64,000 nt of DNA from an uncultured Butyrivibrio sp. (GTDB taxonomy: Bacteria > Bacillota > Clostridia > Lachnospirales > Lachnospiraceae), in assembly GCA_947167765.1 (NCBI GenBank), contig CAMVJI010000001.1, forward strand, positions 1 to 64,000. The letters run 5' to 3'. Position 1 is the stretch's first letter, and every line of letters begins with the position of its first letter. Positions 49,830 through 59,681 of the stretch are shown piece by piece. The notes beneath the pieces were generated by a model. That model had not been told where the DNA came from. It did no database searches and saw only the letters and a list, made by a program, of their open reading frames with translations. Made by a program: the position numbers and the translations under genes.

Positions 49830-51008
49830 ATGCTTCAGGTTTTGGCTGGAATACCAAGCCTCATATTGTGGATGCTCATCGTTCCGTTTTGTGTGGGGCT
49901 GCTTGCAAATTTCATATTGCCAAGGAGCAGGAGAACATTAGGGATAACATTTATCCTGGGATACCTGGTGTACATGGGGGTCTTTGAGATTGTGGCTATT
50001 ATCTGCATGACCAGGATTACCTACAGTGCATTTACCTACTGTTGCAGGATATTTATGGTCTGCGTTCTGGTGCTGGCTGTGGCCGGTATCGTTCGAAGCG
50101 TGTTGAAGCTTAAGGGAAGTGAAAAGAACTATCTGACTCTTTTCCCTGGAGAGGCCCACGCTGATGTGTATGACCTTATGAGTCCCAGATCCAACCCCGG
50201 ATTTTACAAGGTGGACTACCCCAAGGAGAGCATCATATACTGGGGAATATTTTTTGTCATCCTGGCATTCCAGATGGTGATGTCTGTGGTGATGGCAAGC
50301 TTTGACGGAGATGATGCTTTCTATGTAGTTGAATCTCTTTTGGCCCAACAGGCAGATGTAATGAATACCATACTGCCATATACTGGCACCTCCACCTATC
50401 TTGATATAAGACATGCCCTGGCTGTTATAACCATGTGGATAGCCTTTGTGGCCAGAGAATCTGGAATACATGCAACTGTTGTATCCCACACTATAATGCC
50501 TCTTTTCTTTATTCCACTTGTATATCTTGTGTATGTTGAGATTGGAAGAGTGCTATTTAGGGCCAGGCAGCAGATCATTCCAGTATTCATGATAATTGTG
50601 GCATTTCTTTTGATGTTTGGGAATGTGTCTATATATACGCCAGCCACCTTCTTTTTGATGAGGACCTGGCAGGGTAAGGCCCTGGTTTCTAACCTTGTGT
50701 TCCCGCTGATCTTCTGGATATTCCTGTGGATGTTTGAAGAGGCAGGCTCATCTCCTCCGCCAAACCGCAGGGAAAAAGAGTGGGAGCAGCCAAGAAGAGA
50801 GTGGTGCCCATGGATAGAGCTGTTTTTTGTGAACATGCTGTCCGGAATGTGCAGCTCTCTTGGAGTAATATTTGGAAGCGGACTCATAGCGCTGCTGACG
50901 CTGGTACTGCTGATCTATACGAGAAAGATCAAGGTGATCCTTGGTGCTATATTATGTATTGTGCCTAATATAGTTTATCTGATGATCTACTTCTCCCTGA
51001 TCGGATAA
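49830..51008 (+). CDS. multi-TM membrane protein (DUF6077-like)
   Basis: 'FDGDDAFYVVESLLAQQADVMNTILPYTG', many TM segments. Confidence 0.55.
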   Translation: MLQVLAGIPSLILWMLIVPFCVGLLANFILPRSRRTLGITFILGYLVYMGVFEIVAIICMTRITYSAFTYCCRIFMVCVLVLAVAGIVRSVLKLKGSEKNYLTLFPGEAHADVYDLMSPRSNPGFYKVDYPKESIIYWGIFFVILAFQMVMSVVMASFDGDDAFYVVESLLAQQADVMNTILPYTGTSTYLDIRHALAVITMWIAFVARESGIHATVVSHTIMPLFFIPLVYLVYVEIGRVLFRARQQIIPVFMIIVAFLLMFGNVSIYTPATFFLMRTWQGKALVSNLVFPLIFWIFLWMFEEAGSSPPPNRREKEWEQPRREWCPWIELFFVNMLSGMCSSLGVIFGSGLIALLTLVLLIYTRKIKVILGAILCIVPNIVYLMIYFSLIG

Positions 51009-51035
51009 AGAATAAAAAAGAGAAAGAATAAGAGA

Positions 51036-52019
51036 ATGAATGATATGACTGAAAAGAAAAATGATGACAAGAGATTTAACCTTTCGGAGATCCCAATCTG
51101 GGTCCACATCGCAGTACTGGCTGTTATTGCCCTAGTAATAGCGTTTACTGCTTATAAACTTCTTAAGTGGAACGCGGGAACTGCCCAGACAGAGGGTGTT
51201 GTAGAGGGCAATTTTGAAGTTGAGGTTCAGGACCAGGTATTCCTTCTTCCAGATGACAAGAAGGCAATGCACGAAGATGATGGAGTTGAGACCATTCTTT
51301 TCCTGGGAAATGATATCCTGACTTACTACAGTGATGAGAATGGTGTTGTAGAACAGGTTGCTGCCAAGACTGGAGCCACATGCATAAATGCTGGATTCCC
51401 TGAGAGTACTGTGGCACTTAAGAATGCCCAGTTTAGTTCTGAATATCCTCTTGATGCTTTCTCTTTTTACAATGTATCAAAAGCGATAGCAACCAGAGAC
51501 TTTTCTCTTTTACATGACAATGAAAAGAAATTTGAAGATTCAAGATATGACAAAGGGGCAGCTCTTCTTGAAGAGCTGGATATGAACACAGTCGATACAT
51601 TGGTTGTTTTCTATGATGCACATGACTATATCAGCTACAGGATTGGTATGAACCCTGACAATGCAGATGATCCGCTAACTTACAGCGGCGCGTTAAGTGC
51701 CGGGATCAAGGCTATCCAAGAGGCTTATCCATTTATAAGGATCGTGTGTATGTCATTTCCTATGTGCTACGCCTATGATGCATCTGGAAGTCTTGTAAAT
51801 GGTGATATGTACGACTTTGGAAATGGAAGGCTTACAACATACTATCAGTTCATGATGGATGTGTCCGGAGCCACTGGTGTTACATTTATCGACAACTACT
51901 ATGGAACAATTGATGCTGACAACAGCTCAGAGTGGCTCCTTGACAATATCCACGTAAATGCTGCCTGCAACGAACATATGGCTCAGCACTTTGTGGATGT
52001 GATTTATGGGGAGCAGTAA
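51036..52019 (+). CDS. SGNH/GDSL hydrolase, membrane-anchored
   Basis: 'ETILFLGNDILTYYS', 'LVVFYDAHDYISYRIG', 'DNIHVNAACNEHMAQHFVDVI'. Confidence 0.75.
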   Translation: MNDMTEKKNDDKRFNLSEIPIWVHIAVLAVIALVIAFTAYKLLKWNAGTAQTEGVVEGNFEVEVQDQVFLLPDDKKAMHEDDGVETILFLGNDILTYYSDENGVVEQVAAKTGATCINAGFPESTVALKNAQFSSEYPLDAFSFYNVSKAIATRDFSLLHDNEKKFEDSRYDKGAALLEELDMNTVDTLVVFYDAHDYISYRIGMNPDNADDPLTYSGALSAGIKAIQEAYPFIRIVCMSFPMCYAYDASGSLVNGDMYDFGNGRLTTYYQFMMDVSGATGVTFIDNYYGTIDADNSSEWLLDNIHVNAACNEHMAQHFVDVIYGEQ

Positions 52020-52039
52020 GCTGCTTGGTGAGGTAAAGT

Positions 52040-52408
52040 TTGAAAGATAAGATTTTTAGTAAGATAAAGCCGGCAGATTTACTTTTGCTGGAGCTGTCGG
52101 TGATGGTGTACTCACTGTCTACTGTGGCAGCTAATATGGCCTCAAAGCATGAGTTTTTATCTTGGGGATATATTTTCTTTTTTGGACTTGAGTTTGTGGT
52201 GCTTGCCATATATGCAATCCTTTGGCAGCAGATTATCAAGAAGTTTCAGCTGTCAGTGGCGTACGCCAACAAGTCACTGACTCTTTTGTGGTCAATGCTC
52301 TGGAACTACATAATATTCAGCCAGGGGATCACTCCAGGTAAAGTGGCAGGAGTAGTGCTTGTCATGATCGGTGTGATGATAATGAACATCGGAGGTGGGG
52401 AGAAATGA
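52040..52408 (+). CDS. SMR/EamA-like small membrane protein (subunit 1)
   Basis: about 4 TM; 'YANKSLTLLWSMLWNYIIFSQGITPGKVAGVVLVMIGVMIM'; TTG start. Confidence 0.75.
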   Translation: MKDKIFSKIKPADLLLLELSVMVYSLSTVAANMASKHEFLSWGYIFFFGLEFVVLAIYAILWQQIIKKFQLSVAYANKSLTLLWSMLWNYIIFSQGITPGKVAGVVLVMIGVMIMNIGGGEK

Positions 52409-52749
52409 TAAATGTGTTCTTCCTTCTGATGATCCTTGCGGAGATAATCGCTTCAACTTCCCAGGTACTGCTTAAGATAAGTGCGGGAAAGAAGTATCCT
52501 AGTTTTATCCGTGAGTATTTGAATGCCTTCGTTATTGGAGGATATGCGCTTTTAGTTGTATCCATGGTGATCAGTATTTTCTGCTATGACGGCCTTGGAT
52601 ACATGGGCGTGGTTGTACTTGAGCCTATTGCTTATATTATTGTCATGTTTATGTCCAGAGTGATCTTCAAGGAAAAGATCGTTCCATCTAAGATCATTGG
52701 AATGTTTCTGATCATTGCTGGAATTGTGGTGTTCTACTTGTTAGGATGA
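52405..52749 (+). CDS. SMR/EamA-like small membrane protein (subunit 2)
   Basis: about 4 TM; 'ASTSQVLLKISAGKKY', 'VVLEPIAYIIVMFMSRVIFKEKIVPSKIIGMFLIIAGIVVFYL'; ATGA overlap with upstream. Confidence 0.8.
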   Translation: MINVFFLLMILAEIIASTSQVLLKISAGKKYPSFIREYLNAFVIGGYALLVVSMVISIFCYDGLGYMGVVVLEPIAYIIVMFMSRVIFKEKIVPSKIIGMFLIIAGIVVFYLLG

Positions 52750-52779
52750 CTGTGAATAGTTACACGTAGAGGTACATGT

Positions 52780-53598
52780 ATGTACGGAATATTTATGGAG
52801 TGTTGGGTTTCGCTTAAGCTCTATTTTGGAAATCCAATCTTACCCATCATTCTTCTTGCATCAGCGGTATATCTGATCATATTTGAGAAGGATGTAAGGA
52901 AAAAGATAATACTTGGAGTGCTGCCAATTGTGATACTGGCAGGATTTCTTTTGCCCATAACTAAGATCGTGTATGTGGCAGCCTTTGACGATGGAAGCGA
53001 TACCTACTACCGGATCCTCTGGCTCATACCAATGTATCTGGTGATCGGATATGCAGCCTGTAAGCTCATCTTTAGCCTTGGCAGCAAGGTTAAACAGAGG
53101 GTTGCGCTGGTGGCTGTGCTGGTAGTTGTAGTACTATCTGGTTCGCTTGTATATTTCAATCAGTACATGTCTGTGGCTGAGAATATGTACCATATCCCTC
53201 AGTATGTTATTGATGTATGTGATGTCATCGCTCCCAAAGAGGGAGAGCAGAGAGTCAGAGCAGTATTTCCATCGGAGCTTGTTCACTTCGTACGCCAGTA
53301 TGACACTGATATTTTGATGCCCTATGGCAGGGAAATGCTGGCAACTCAGTGGGACTACTACAATGCAGTCTACGATGCCTATGAGAAACCTGAAGTCATA
53401 AATGCCAAGGATCTTTTGGAGGCCACAAGGCAGACCAAGTGCCTGTACATAGTGCTTCGCACTGATAGGAAGGTTGACGTTAACCTGATCACCATGGGGC
53501 TTAAGCTTGTTGATACTGTTGGTGACTATCTGATCTACTTGGATCCTGAAGTTCAGGAATGGTACGATGAGCATGGCGTTTATATAACTACCTCTTAA
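52780..53598 (+). CDS. membrane protein with C-terminal soluble domain (possible C-terminal half of DUF6077-like protein)
   Basis: about 4 TM then 'FPSELVHFVRQYDTDILMPYGREM'. Confidence 0.5.
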   Translation: MYGIFMECWVSLKLYFGNPILPIILLASAVYLIIFEKDVRKKIILGVLPIVILAGFLLPITKIVYVAAFDDGSDTYYRILWLIPMYLVIGYAACKLIFSLGSKVKQRVALVAVLVVVVLSGSLVYFNQYMSVAENMYHIPQYVIDVCDVIAPKEGEQRVRAVFPSELVHFVRQYDTDILMPYGREMLATQWDYYNAVYDAYEKPEVINAKDLLEATRQTKCLYIVLRTDRKVDVNLITMGLKLVDTVGDYLIYLDPEVQEWYDEHGVYITTS

Positions 53599-53611
53599 AA
53601 AGGATAAATAG

Positions 53612-55045
53612 ATGGTATTTAACTCGTTTGGATATGTATTGCTATTTTTGCCAGCGTTTTTGCTGGCGATGCAGCTTGCCAGAAGAATAGCGCAGAAAAG
53701 ACCAGAATTAAAGGAGGCGTGTAAGGTTGTAATCATCGCGTTCTCCTTAGTTTTTTATGGACTTTTTGGAGTGCGAAATGACCTGGTGCTGGCAATAAGC
53801 ATATTTGTTAATTTAGTAGGAATACTTGCTTTAAAAAGAATAGCAATTGATAACGGTGAGGGTAGGAAAGGCTTAGGACGTTTACTTTTTGTTTTAATGC
53901 TCATTGTTAACGTTGGGGCCTTGTTGTTCTTTAAATTTGCAGGGGTATTTTTCCCTATTGCTATTAGTTTTTACACCTTTAATCAGTTATCATTCATTAT
54001 TGATCTTTATAGAGGCGATATTGAAAAGTTCAGCGTCATTGACTATCTTGCTTATATTCTGTTCTTTCCTAAAATCCTGCAGGGACCACTCATGGGATAT
54101 GGGAATTTTATTGTGGAACTTGATAAGACAAAAGAAGATAGGTTTGACAGTGAAAATATTTTAAGAGCGCTGTTTCTCTTATCCATGGGATTGTTCAAGA
54201 AAGTGATCCTTGCAGATACTTTTGGAAGGGCAGTGGACTACGGATATGACAATCTGATTTCACTGGGAAGTCTTGAAGCTATATTGGTTGCAGTATTTTA
54301 CTCCTTCCAACTATACTTCGATTTTAGCGGATACTGCGACATGGCTGGCGCAGTCTGCATGATGATTGGATTTGAACTTCCAGATAACTTCAATTCGCCA
54401 TATAAGGCGGTGAATATAGTGGACTTCTGGAAGAGATGGCATATTTCTCTTACAAAGTTTTTTACCAGGTATGTGTATATCCCACTTGGCGGAAACCGCA
54501 AGGGTGCTGCAAGGATGTACATCAACTTCATGATAGTGTTTCTGCTTAGCGGGCTGTGGCACGGAAGTGGATGGACCTTCATAGTGTGGGGCGCTATGCA
54601 CGGAGTGCTGTATGTACTGACAAGGGCTGTGAAACTAAGAAAGATCCCAGCCTTCATATCCACTGTGCTGACTTTTATATACGTGACAGTAGCCTGGGTG
54701 TTCTTTAGAGCAAACACAATCTCAGATGCCATCACTCTTTTGGCTAGAGTATTTACTGGTGGCAGCAGGCGTATTTCAACAAATATCTCTGCATGCTTCC
54801 AGTTAGACGAACTGTGGTATGCAATCAAGGTTACGCCCTTGATGAGATTTTCGTTTGTATGGGAAGTGTGCCTGTGGCTGTTTGTGATAGCTGGCGTAGT
54901 GATCATATTCTTTTCAAAGAATGCAATGGAGATTGCCAGGAACTGCAAGATAGGGATCAGGACTTCGCTTCTAACAGCAGTACTTCTAGTGTGGAGTATT
55001 GTGAGCTTTGCTGGAGTCAGTACGTTCCTGTACATGAATTTTTAA
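53612..55045 (+). CDS. MBOAT-family O-acyltransferase (3)
   Basis: 'FPIAISFYTFNQLSFIIDLYRGDIEKFSVIDYLAYILFFPKILQGPL', 'DFWKRWHISLTKFFTRYVYIPLGGNRKG', 'LWHGSGWTFIVWGAMHG'. Confidence 0.95.
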   Translation: MVFNSFGYVLLFLPAFLLAMQLARRIAQKRPELKEACKVVIIAFSLVFYGLFGVRNDLVLAISIFVNLVGILALKRIAIDNGEGRKGLGRLLFVLMLIVNVGALLFFKFAGVFFPIAISFYTFNQLSFIIDLYRGDIEKFSVIDYLAYILFFPKILQGPLMGYGNFIVELDKTKEDRFDSENILRALFLLSMGLFKKVILADTFGRAVDYGYDNLISLGSLEAILVAVFYSFQLYFDFSGYCDMAGAVCMMIGFELPDNFNSPYKAVNIVDFWKRWHISLTKFFTRYVYIPLGGNRKGAARMYINFMIVFLLSGLWHGSGWTFIVWGAMHGVLYVLTRAVKLRKIPAFISTVLTFIYVTVAWVFFRANTISDAITLLARVFTGGSRRISTNISACFQLDELWYAIKVTPLMRFSFVWEVCLWLFVIAGVVIIFFSKNAMEIARNCKIGIRTSLLTAVLLVWSIVSFAGVSTFLYMNF

Positions 55046-55096
55046 CGGTTAGCCTGACGAAATATAGATGTATAAAAATTATTTAAGGAGAGTGTT

Positions 55097-56200
55097 ATGG
55101 ATAAGATAATGCAGAGTCGATTGGATCGGGGATTTCTGAAGTATCAAAAAGAATATGAAGATAAGGCTCTAGAGGTCCTGCGCTCAGGATGGTACATCCT
55201 GGGTAAAGAGGATGAAGCTTTTGAAAAGGAATTTGCCCAGTATGTTGGCACTGATTATGCTGTTGGCTTGGCTAGTGGACTTGATGCTCTGTGGCTTGCT
55301 TTCAGGGTGCTTGGAATAGGGAAAGGCGATGAGGTTATAGTACAGGCCAATACTTATATTGCAAGCGTCATGGGAATAACCATCAATGATGCAACCCCAG
55401 TTTTTGTTGAACCAGACCAGTACTATCAGATCGATGCAGACAGGATCGAAGAGAAAATAACTGACAGAACAAAGGCAATTCTTGTAGTTCACCTTTATGG
55501 ACATTCTGCCAATATGACAAAGATTGTAAATATCTGCAAGAAGCACAATCTTAAACTTGTAGAGGATTGTGCACAGTCACATGGTGCGTGTCATGAAGGT
55601 AAGATGACAGGAAGTTTTGGGGATTTCGGATGTTTTTCTTTTTATCCTTCAAAGAATATGGGGGCATTTGGAGATGCAGGGGCTGTTACTACAAATGATC
55701 CAGAGCTTGCACGTCTAATGAAAATATACCGGAATTATGGTAGTGAAAAGCGCTATTACAACATGGTTGTAGGGGCTAATTCTCGCCTGGACGAGTTACA
55801 GGCAGGACTTTTAAGAGTAAGACTTGCCCATATGGATGAGATAACAGCTGAGAGGGAAGCTCTTGCCAAAAGATATACCGAAGGAATCAATAATCCTCTG
55901 GTGGTGAAACCAGGTGTAGCTCCTTATGCATCCTGTGTATGGCACCAGTATGTGCTCAGGGTACCTGATAAAAGAGATTCATTTAAGCAGTATCTTGAGG
56001 ACAATGACATAGCAACTATAATTCATTATCCAATTCCGCCACATCTATCGGAGGCCTATGCTTATCTTGGTGTGAGTGAAGGAAGTCTTCCAGTAACAGA
56101 AAGATACGCAAAAGAAGTCATCTCGCTTCCTCTTTATTCAGGAATGACACAGGAAGAGCAGGACAGAGTTATAGACTGTATCAATTCGTTTAAGGGTTAA
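55097..56200 (+). CDS. DegT/DnrJ/EryC1 PLP aminotransferase, FdtB/QdtB-like
   Basis: '[51 protein letters not shown]', '[42 protein letters not shown]'. Confidence 0.93.
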   Translation: MDKIMQSRLDRGFLKYQKEYEDKALEVLRSGWYILGKEDEAFEKEFAQYVGTDYAVGLASGLDALWLAFRVLGIGKGDEVIVQANTYIASVMGITINDATPVFVEPDQYYQIDADRIEEKITDRTKAILVVHLYGHSANMTKIVNICKKHNLKLVEDCAQSHGACHEGKMTGSFGDFGCFSFYPSKNMGAFGDAGAVTTNDPELARLMKIYRNYGSEKRYYNMVVGANSRLDELQAGLLRVRLAHMDEITAEREALAKRYTEGINNPLVVKPGVAPYASCVWHQYVLRVPDKRDSFKQYLEDNDIATIIHYPIPPHLSEAYAYLGVSEGSLPVTERYAKEVISLPLYSGMTQEEQDRVIDCINSFKG

Positions 56201-56203
56201 ATA

Positions 56204-57274
56204 ATGAGTAAATATAAAAAACTATTGATTACTAGTATCGCGTTGGTAGTAGTAGCTCTTGTGGCATGTGCAGCCCTTGTTGTATATGTGGATCCTTTTT
56301 TTCACTATCATCCACCAATAAAAGGATTCCCATATGTGGTTGATAATCAGCTTAGCCAGAATCCAGGGATGGCCACGAATATGGATTACAACGGATGTAT
56401 CATAGGATCCTCCATGACAGTTAATTTCGATACAGATGACATCAAGGAGCTTCTTGGCTACGATACAGTTAAGCTAAGCTACAGTGGGGCTTATCCCAAG
56501 GATGATTACAATATCCTTTCAATAGTGTTTGATGAAAGTACTTATGCAAGAAAAAATCAGCCAATGGGAGCTGTGTTTTTTGCCATGGATATTCCTACAA
56601 TGACTGCAGATACTGAGGAAACCAAGTATCCTCTGCCAGAGTATCTCTATGACAGGAATCTTTTTAATGATGTGGAGTACGTCCTTAATAAGGATGTGCT
56701 GTTTCAATATATCCTTCGTCCTGTGGTTCAGGGCAAGGGCTCAGACCTGTCCGAGATTTACGCAAGCTGGTGGACTCCGGATTACTACAACATACAGTGG
56801 GTGATGCACACCTATGAGGAACCTGAAAAATCAGATAAGATTTACGGTGTAGAAGATGTTCTTCCGGCCACTGAGGCTAATCTTGAAAAGAACATACTTC
56901 CTTTCGTTAAGGAACATCCTGAAACGCAGTTTTATTTCTTTTTCCCGCCCTACAGTATTTTATACTGGCACAATCTTCAACAGGAAGGTTTTTATGAAGC
57001 AGCATTTTATCAGTACCAGTATGTTGCAGATGTCCTTTTACAGTATCCTAATGTGCATCTTTTCTACTTTCAGACCATGGATGAGGTGACAGACCTTAAT
57101 AACTACGCTGATTATTCACATTACAAGCCGGAGATAAACCGGTTTATGGTAGAATGTTTCAGGAATGGTGATTATGAGATAAAGTCTTCATCTGAGATGA
57201 GTGATGCTCTTAACAAGATGAAGGAAATAGTCAGATCTTTTGATTACGAAGCACTATTTTCAAAAGATTGGTAA
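56204..57274 (+). CDS. SGNH/DltD-like extracytoplasmic protein, probable partner of MBOAT (3)
   Basis: N-terminal TM; 'VDPFFHYHPPIKGFPYVVDNQLSQNPGMATNMDYNGCIIGSSMTVNFDTDDIKELLG'. Confidence 0.65.
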   Translation: MSKYKKLLITSIALVVVALVACAALVVYVDPFFHYHPPIKGFPYVVDNQLSQNPGMATNMDYNGCIIGSSMTVNFDTDDIKELLGYDTVKLSYSGAYPKDDYNILSIVFDESTYARKNQPMGAVFFAMDIPTMTADTEETKYPLPEYLYDRNLFNDVEYVLNKDVLFQYILRPVVQGKGSDLSEIYASWWTPDYYNIQWVMHTYEEPEKSDKIYGVEDVLPATEANLEKNILPFVKEHPETQFYFFFPPYSILYWHNLQQEGFYEAAFYQYQYVADVLLQYPNVHLFYFQTMDEVTDLNNYADYSHYKPEINRFMVECFRNGDYEIKSSSEMSDALNKMKEIVRSFDYEALFSKDW

Positions 57275-57323
57275 ATTATGTGTGTGGAGGAACAATGAGT
57301 TATTTCCCTTTATAATTGTAGTA

Positions 57324-57349
57324 ATATATTTCAAGATAATGAAATATAT
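57324..57349. repeat. 9-bp inverted repeat upstream of fdtA-like gene
   Basis: ATATATTTC-aagataat-GAAATATAT. Confidence 0.5.
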
Positions 57350-57405
57350 CATAAATGGCTAAATTGTGACATTTATTTGTGTGATAGGAAGCAGGAAAGG
57401 ATGTT

Positions 57406-57828
57406 ATGATAATCAGACAGGAAAAGTATAAAGTACTAGAGTTTAAAGAATATGGTGATGAGCGTGGCAATCTGGTAGTCGCTGAGGGATCAGGATTTGA
57501 TGTACCATTTGATATTAGAAGAGTTTTCTATATGTATGGATCAGACCCGAATATTAAGAGAGGCAATCACGCTAACAGATATACTCAGTTTGTTCTGATC
57601 AATGTAAGTGGAAGTAGTAAAGTTTTGGTTGACGACGGTCAGAAAAAAGAAGTGATTGTTCTTGATAAACCAAGAATGGGATTATATCTGGGACCAATGA
57701 TCTGGAAAGAAATGTATGATTTCAGCCCTGACTCCGTGTTGCTTGTACTTGCCAGTGAGCATTACATAGAAGGTGAATATATAAGGGATTACAACGACTT
57801 CAAAAAAGAGGTTGAAGCTGATATTTAA
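57406..57828 (+). CDS. FdtA/QdtA-like dTDP-4-dehydro-6-deoxyglucose 3,4-ketoisomerase (cupin)
   Basis: 'DERGNLVVAEG..FDVPFDIRRVFYMYGSDPNIKRGNHANRYTQFVLINVSGSSKVLVDDG'. Confidence 0.92.
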   Translation: MIIRQEKYKVLEFKEYGDERGNLVVAEGSGFDVPFDIRRVFYMYGSDPNIKRGNHANRYTQFVLINVSGSSKVLVDDGQKKEVIVLDKPRMGLYLGPMIWKEMYDFSPDSVLLVLASEHYIEGEYIRDYNDFKKEVEADI

Positions 57829-57932
57829 ATAAAGATCACTACAGGAGCCCCTATACTGGGCTATGCGTCAATAATGAGTGTGGTTCTTTTTTGCGCAGGA
57901 CACAGGCAAGAGAATATGGCAACTGATCAACG

Positions 57933-59663
57933 TTGGGGGACATGTCAATGCTAGTTACATTACTTAGCTGGCTCTATATCGCAGCAATATGTTTGATAAT
58001 AGGAATAATAGTTAACGTAGCGCTTTCAAAGCTAATTCCCACACCTTCTTTTTCAGGGGAGCATCACTTTGGAATTACGGGGATCATAGTTACAGGGATT
58101 GTGACACTTACTGTGTATGCAGAGTTTTTTAGCATTGTATATAAGATTGGTGCATTGTGTCACGGGATAGTATTGTTAGCAGCTATACTTGGTGCTTTTT
58201 TCTTTAGAAAAGATATCAAGGCCGTTTTTGATCAAATGCATGGGAATGTTACTGTAAACAAGCTTATCATCTATGTGGGGATCATTCTTACAGCGGCATT
58301 CTTTACTTCCAATGGGAAATTTCATACAGATACTGGTATCTATCACGCCCAGGCTATCAGGATGTTGGAAGAGTACGGAGTCCTGAAAGGTCTTGGCAAT
58401 TTACAGCTTCATTTTGCGTATAATAGTTCCTATCTTGCATTATGTGCTCTTTTTACCTTGAGCTTTATTCTGCCATTTCCGCTTCATACCATGACAGGAT
58501 TTTTTATGGTTGTATTCAGCATTTATGCTGCAGATGGCCTTTTTGATATAAAGAGTCACAAGCGTCATGGAGGCGATCTTGCAAGGATTGCTATTCTTAT
58601 TTATTCTTTCACTAATTTGACAGGTCTTCAGTCTCCGGCAACTGACTATGGAACCATGTTTATGACTCTTTATATTCTGTGTGCATGGATAACATATACA
58701 GAAGAGAGAAAGTATACTGAAGATAGGGACAATGATATTGCATTTTATGGATATTTATCTGTTCTTGCTATATTTACTGTAAGCATGAAACTATCTGCTG
58801 CATTGATCGTAGTCATTGCAGTTTTGCCTGCTGCAAAGCTTTTAAAGGAAAGGCGCTTTAAGGATTTCTGGTGCTTTATTGCGGTAGGTTTTTTCTCATT
58901 TCTGCCTTTTATGATTCGAAATGTGATCTTATCCGGTTATCTATTTTATCCAGTGGCATCAATAGATCTGTTCAATGTGGTGTGGAAGATACCAGCTGAT
59001 TACATGAAGGTTGATGCTGATCAGATAAAAGTCTGGGGGAGATGTCTGTTTGATGTAAGGAGAGTGGATGAAGGAATAACTTCCTGGTTCCCAATCTGGT
59101 GGGAAAACAAGCAGCACTACGAGGTTATGCTGATATATTCCCAGCTTGTAGGCGCTATCCTTACTGCCATTCTTCTTGCCTTCAGGATTAAAGAAAAGAA
59201 ATTGGATATGGCAATGGTATTGTTTTATGCTGCGCTGTATTTAAACATTATCATGTGGCTGTTTACGGCGCCATTTATTCGATATGGCCTTGCGTTTTTA
59301 CTGTTGTTACCTCTATGTGCAGTTGGAGATGTTCTGGATATTGTTGTTTCTAAAAGAGGTATTGTGCTAGGAGTCTTTGCTGCACTTGTACTCATTAATT
59401 TTTGCAGCTGGGTAGACAACTATTTTATGGATGACATGGTTTTTCTTAAGCACAATCTTATGGCAGGGCATTATGTTGTACCTGTTCCGTTTGATGAAGG
59501 TACGATGACTACAGTTGATATGGATGGCCTTACCGTTTACGTTGCTGGTATTGATGAGATTAACAGCTACTATGCAAATCCTGGAAGCTGCTATGATTTC
59601 ATGGTTGAACGCACGGAGCTGATAGGAGATAGTATTAAAGAGGGCTTTAAGCCAAGACAATAA
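57933..59663 (+). CDS. multi-TM membrane protein (LIC_10190-like)
   Basis: 'HTDTGIYHAQAIRMLEEYGVLKGLGNLQLHFAYNSSYLALCALF'. Confidence 0.65.
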   Translation: MGDMSMLVTLLSWLYIAAICLIIGIIVNVALSKLIPTPSFSGEHHFGITGIIVTGIVTLTVYAEFFSIVYKIGALCHGIVLLAAILGAFFFRKDIKAVFDQMHGNVTVNKLIIYVGIILTAAFFTSNGKFHTDTGIYHAQAIRMLEEYGVLKGLGNLQLHFAYNSSYLALCALFTLSFILPFPLHTMTGFFMVVFSIYAADGLFDIKSHKRHGGDLARIAILIYSFTNLTGLQSPATDYGTMFMTLYILCAWITYTEERKYTEDRDNDIAFYGYLSVLAIFTVSMKLSAALIVVIAVLPAAKLLKERRFKDFWCFIAVGFFSFLPFMIRNVILSGYLFYPVASIDLFNVVWKIPADYMKVDADQIKVWGRCLFDVRRVDEGITSWFPIWWENKQHYEVMLIYSQLVGAILTAILLAFRIKEKKLDMAMVLFYAALYLNIIMWLFTAPFIRYGLAFLLLLPLCAVGDVLDIVVSKRGIVLGVFAALVLINFCSWVDNYFMDDMVFLKHNLMAGHYVVPVPFDEGTMTTVDMDGLTVYVAGIDEINSYYANPGSCYDFMVERTELIGDSIKEGFKPRQ

Positions 59664-59681
59664 ATTAGGAGTGATCATACC

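Noticed and set aside
57324-57349. 9-bp AT-only inverted repeat as a definite operator
   Set aside because: AT-only palindromes are common by chance in low-GC intergenic DNA; kept only as a low-confidence repeat.
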